Shown here: positions 63,987-64,000 of the stretch, piece after piece | Numbering within the stretch: the first letter of the stretch is position 1 | How the letters are laid out: every line of letters starts with the position of its first letter | Origin: Pseudomonas beijingensis | Lineage (GTDB): Bacteria > Pseudomonadota > Gammaproteobacteria > Pseudomonadales > Pseudomonadaceae | Length of the DNA: 64,000 nt | Direction: 5' to 3' | NCBI RefSeq assembly: GCF_030687295.1 | Contig: NZ_CP117425.1 | Span: forward strand, 5,646,001-5,710,000 | Program-made: the position numbers and the translations under genes | Notes under the pieces: generated by a model | Databases searched by the model: none | Told to the model about the DNA's origin: nothing | What the model saw: the letters and a program-made list of their open reading frames with translations, nothing else

Positions 63987-64000
63987 TGGGTTGCCTGGAC

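Overview
The window is a typical stretch of a Pseudomonas chromosome, almost certainly from the P. fluorescens species complex. The reasons are the high GC, the gene order nrdR-ribD-ribC-ribBX-ribH-nusB-thiL-pgpA and xseB-ispA-dxs, and more than a dozen intergenic GTGGGAGC-type REP/REPIN palindromes. It is coding-dense, with about 57 protein genes. I saw no tRNA, rRNA, CRISPR array, insertion sequence or prophage.

Layout. (1) 1-5117, minus strand: an accessory amino-acid cluster with a cystathionine gamma-synthase-like PLP enzyme, an MmuP-like permease, a GcvA-type LysR regulator and a threonine-synthase-like protein that runs off the left edge and has a rewritten cofactor loop. (2) 5592-11422, plus: a ynbABCD-like membrane-lipid operon (CDP-alcohol phosphatidyltransferase, hydrolase-methyltransferase fusion, PAP2-like/dual-specificity phosphatase fusion, small membrane protein, PlsC-like acyltransferase, CdsA paralogue). 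(3) 11643-17407, minus: a yjfIJKL-M-C-like PspA-family operon with a K+ channel and an ATP-grasp glutathionylspermidine-synthase-like enzyme. (4) 17837-28038, minus: a yfaPQSTA-like envelope operon built around a frameshifted alpha-2-macroglobulin gene, with DUF2135 genes at both ends. Two of its neighbours carry peptidoglycan-enzyme signatures. (5) 28308: a Fic protein gene preceded by a striking double palindrome. (6) 29690-32829: xseB-ispA-dxs, feeding isoprenoid synthesis.

(7) 32974-36781: B12 uptake (btuB, btuF-like), a small membrane protein and ribA. (8) 36891-43816, minus: a solute-binding protein, pgpA, thiL, nusB, the riboflavin genes and nrdR. The second half of RibBX has lost the GTP cyclohydrolase zinc site, so the separate ribA must supply that activity. 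(9) 43944-46596: a YbaY lipoprotein, a methyltransferase, YbbN/CnoX and a small unknown. (10) 46717-49956: a ZrgA-type zinc-uptake operon with a candidate Zur box. (11) 50214: OmpW with two Anr/FNR-like boxes at promoter-appropriate spacing. (12) 51049-52855: two SDR-fold proteins. (13) 53148-59675: Lhr helicase and a large MscS channel, convergent. (14) 59971-63986: DUF72-ybhP-clsB-ybhN, translationally coupled, another phospholipid module.

Themes. Three separate modules (ynb, yjf, ybh) act on membrane lipids or membrane stress, and the yfa operon looks like a periplasmic protease-inhibitor and cell-wall unit. Every one of the five convergent gene ends in the window is occupied by a REP palindrome. 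The least-explained signals are the composite YfaQ protein, the Fic operator array, the twin CTCACGCGTGAG palindromes before the PspA operon and the threonine-synthase-like protein with an altered PLP loop.
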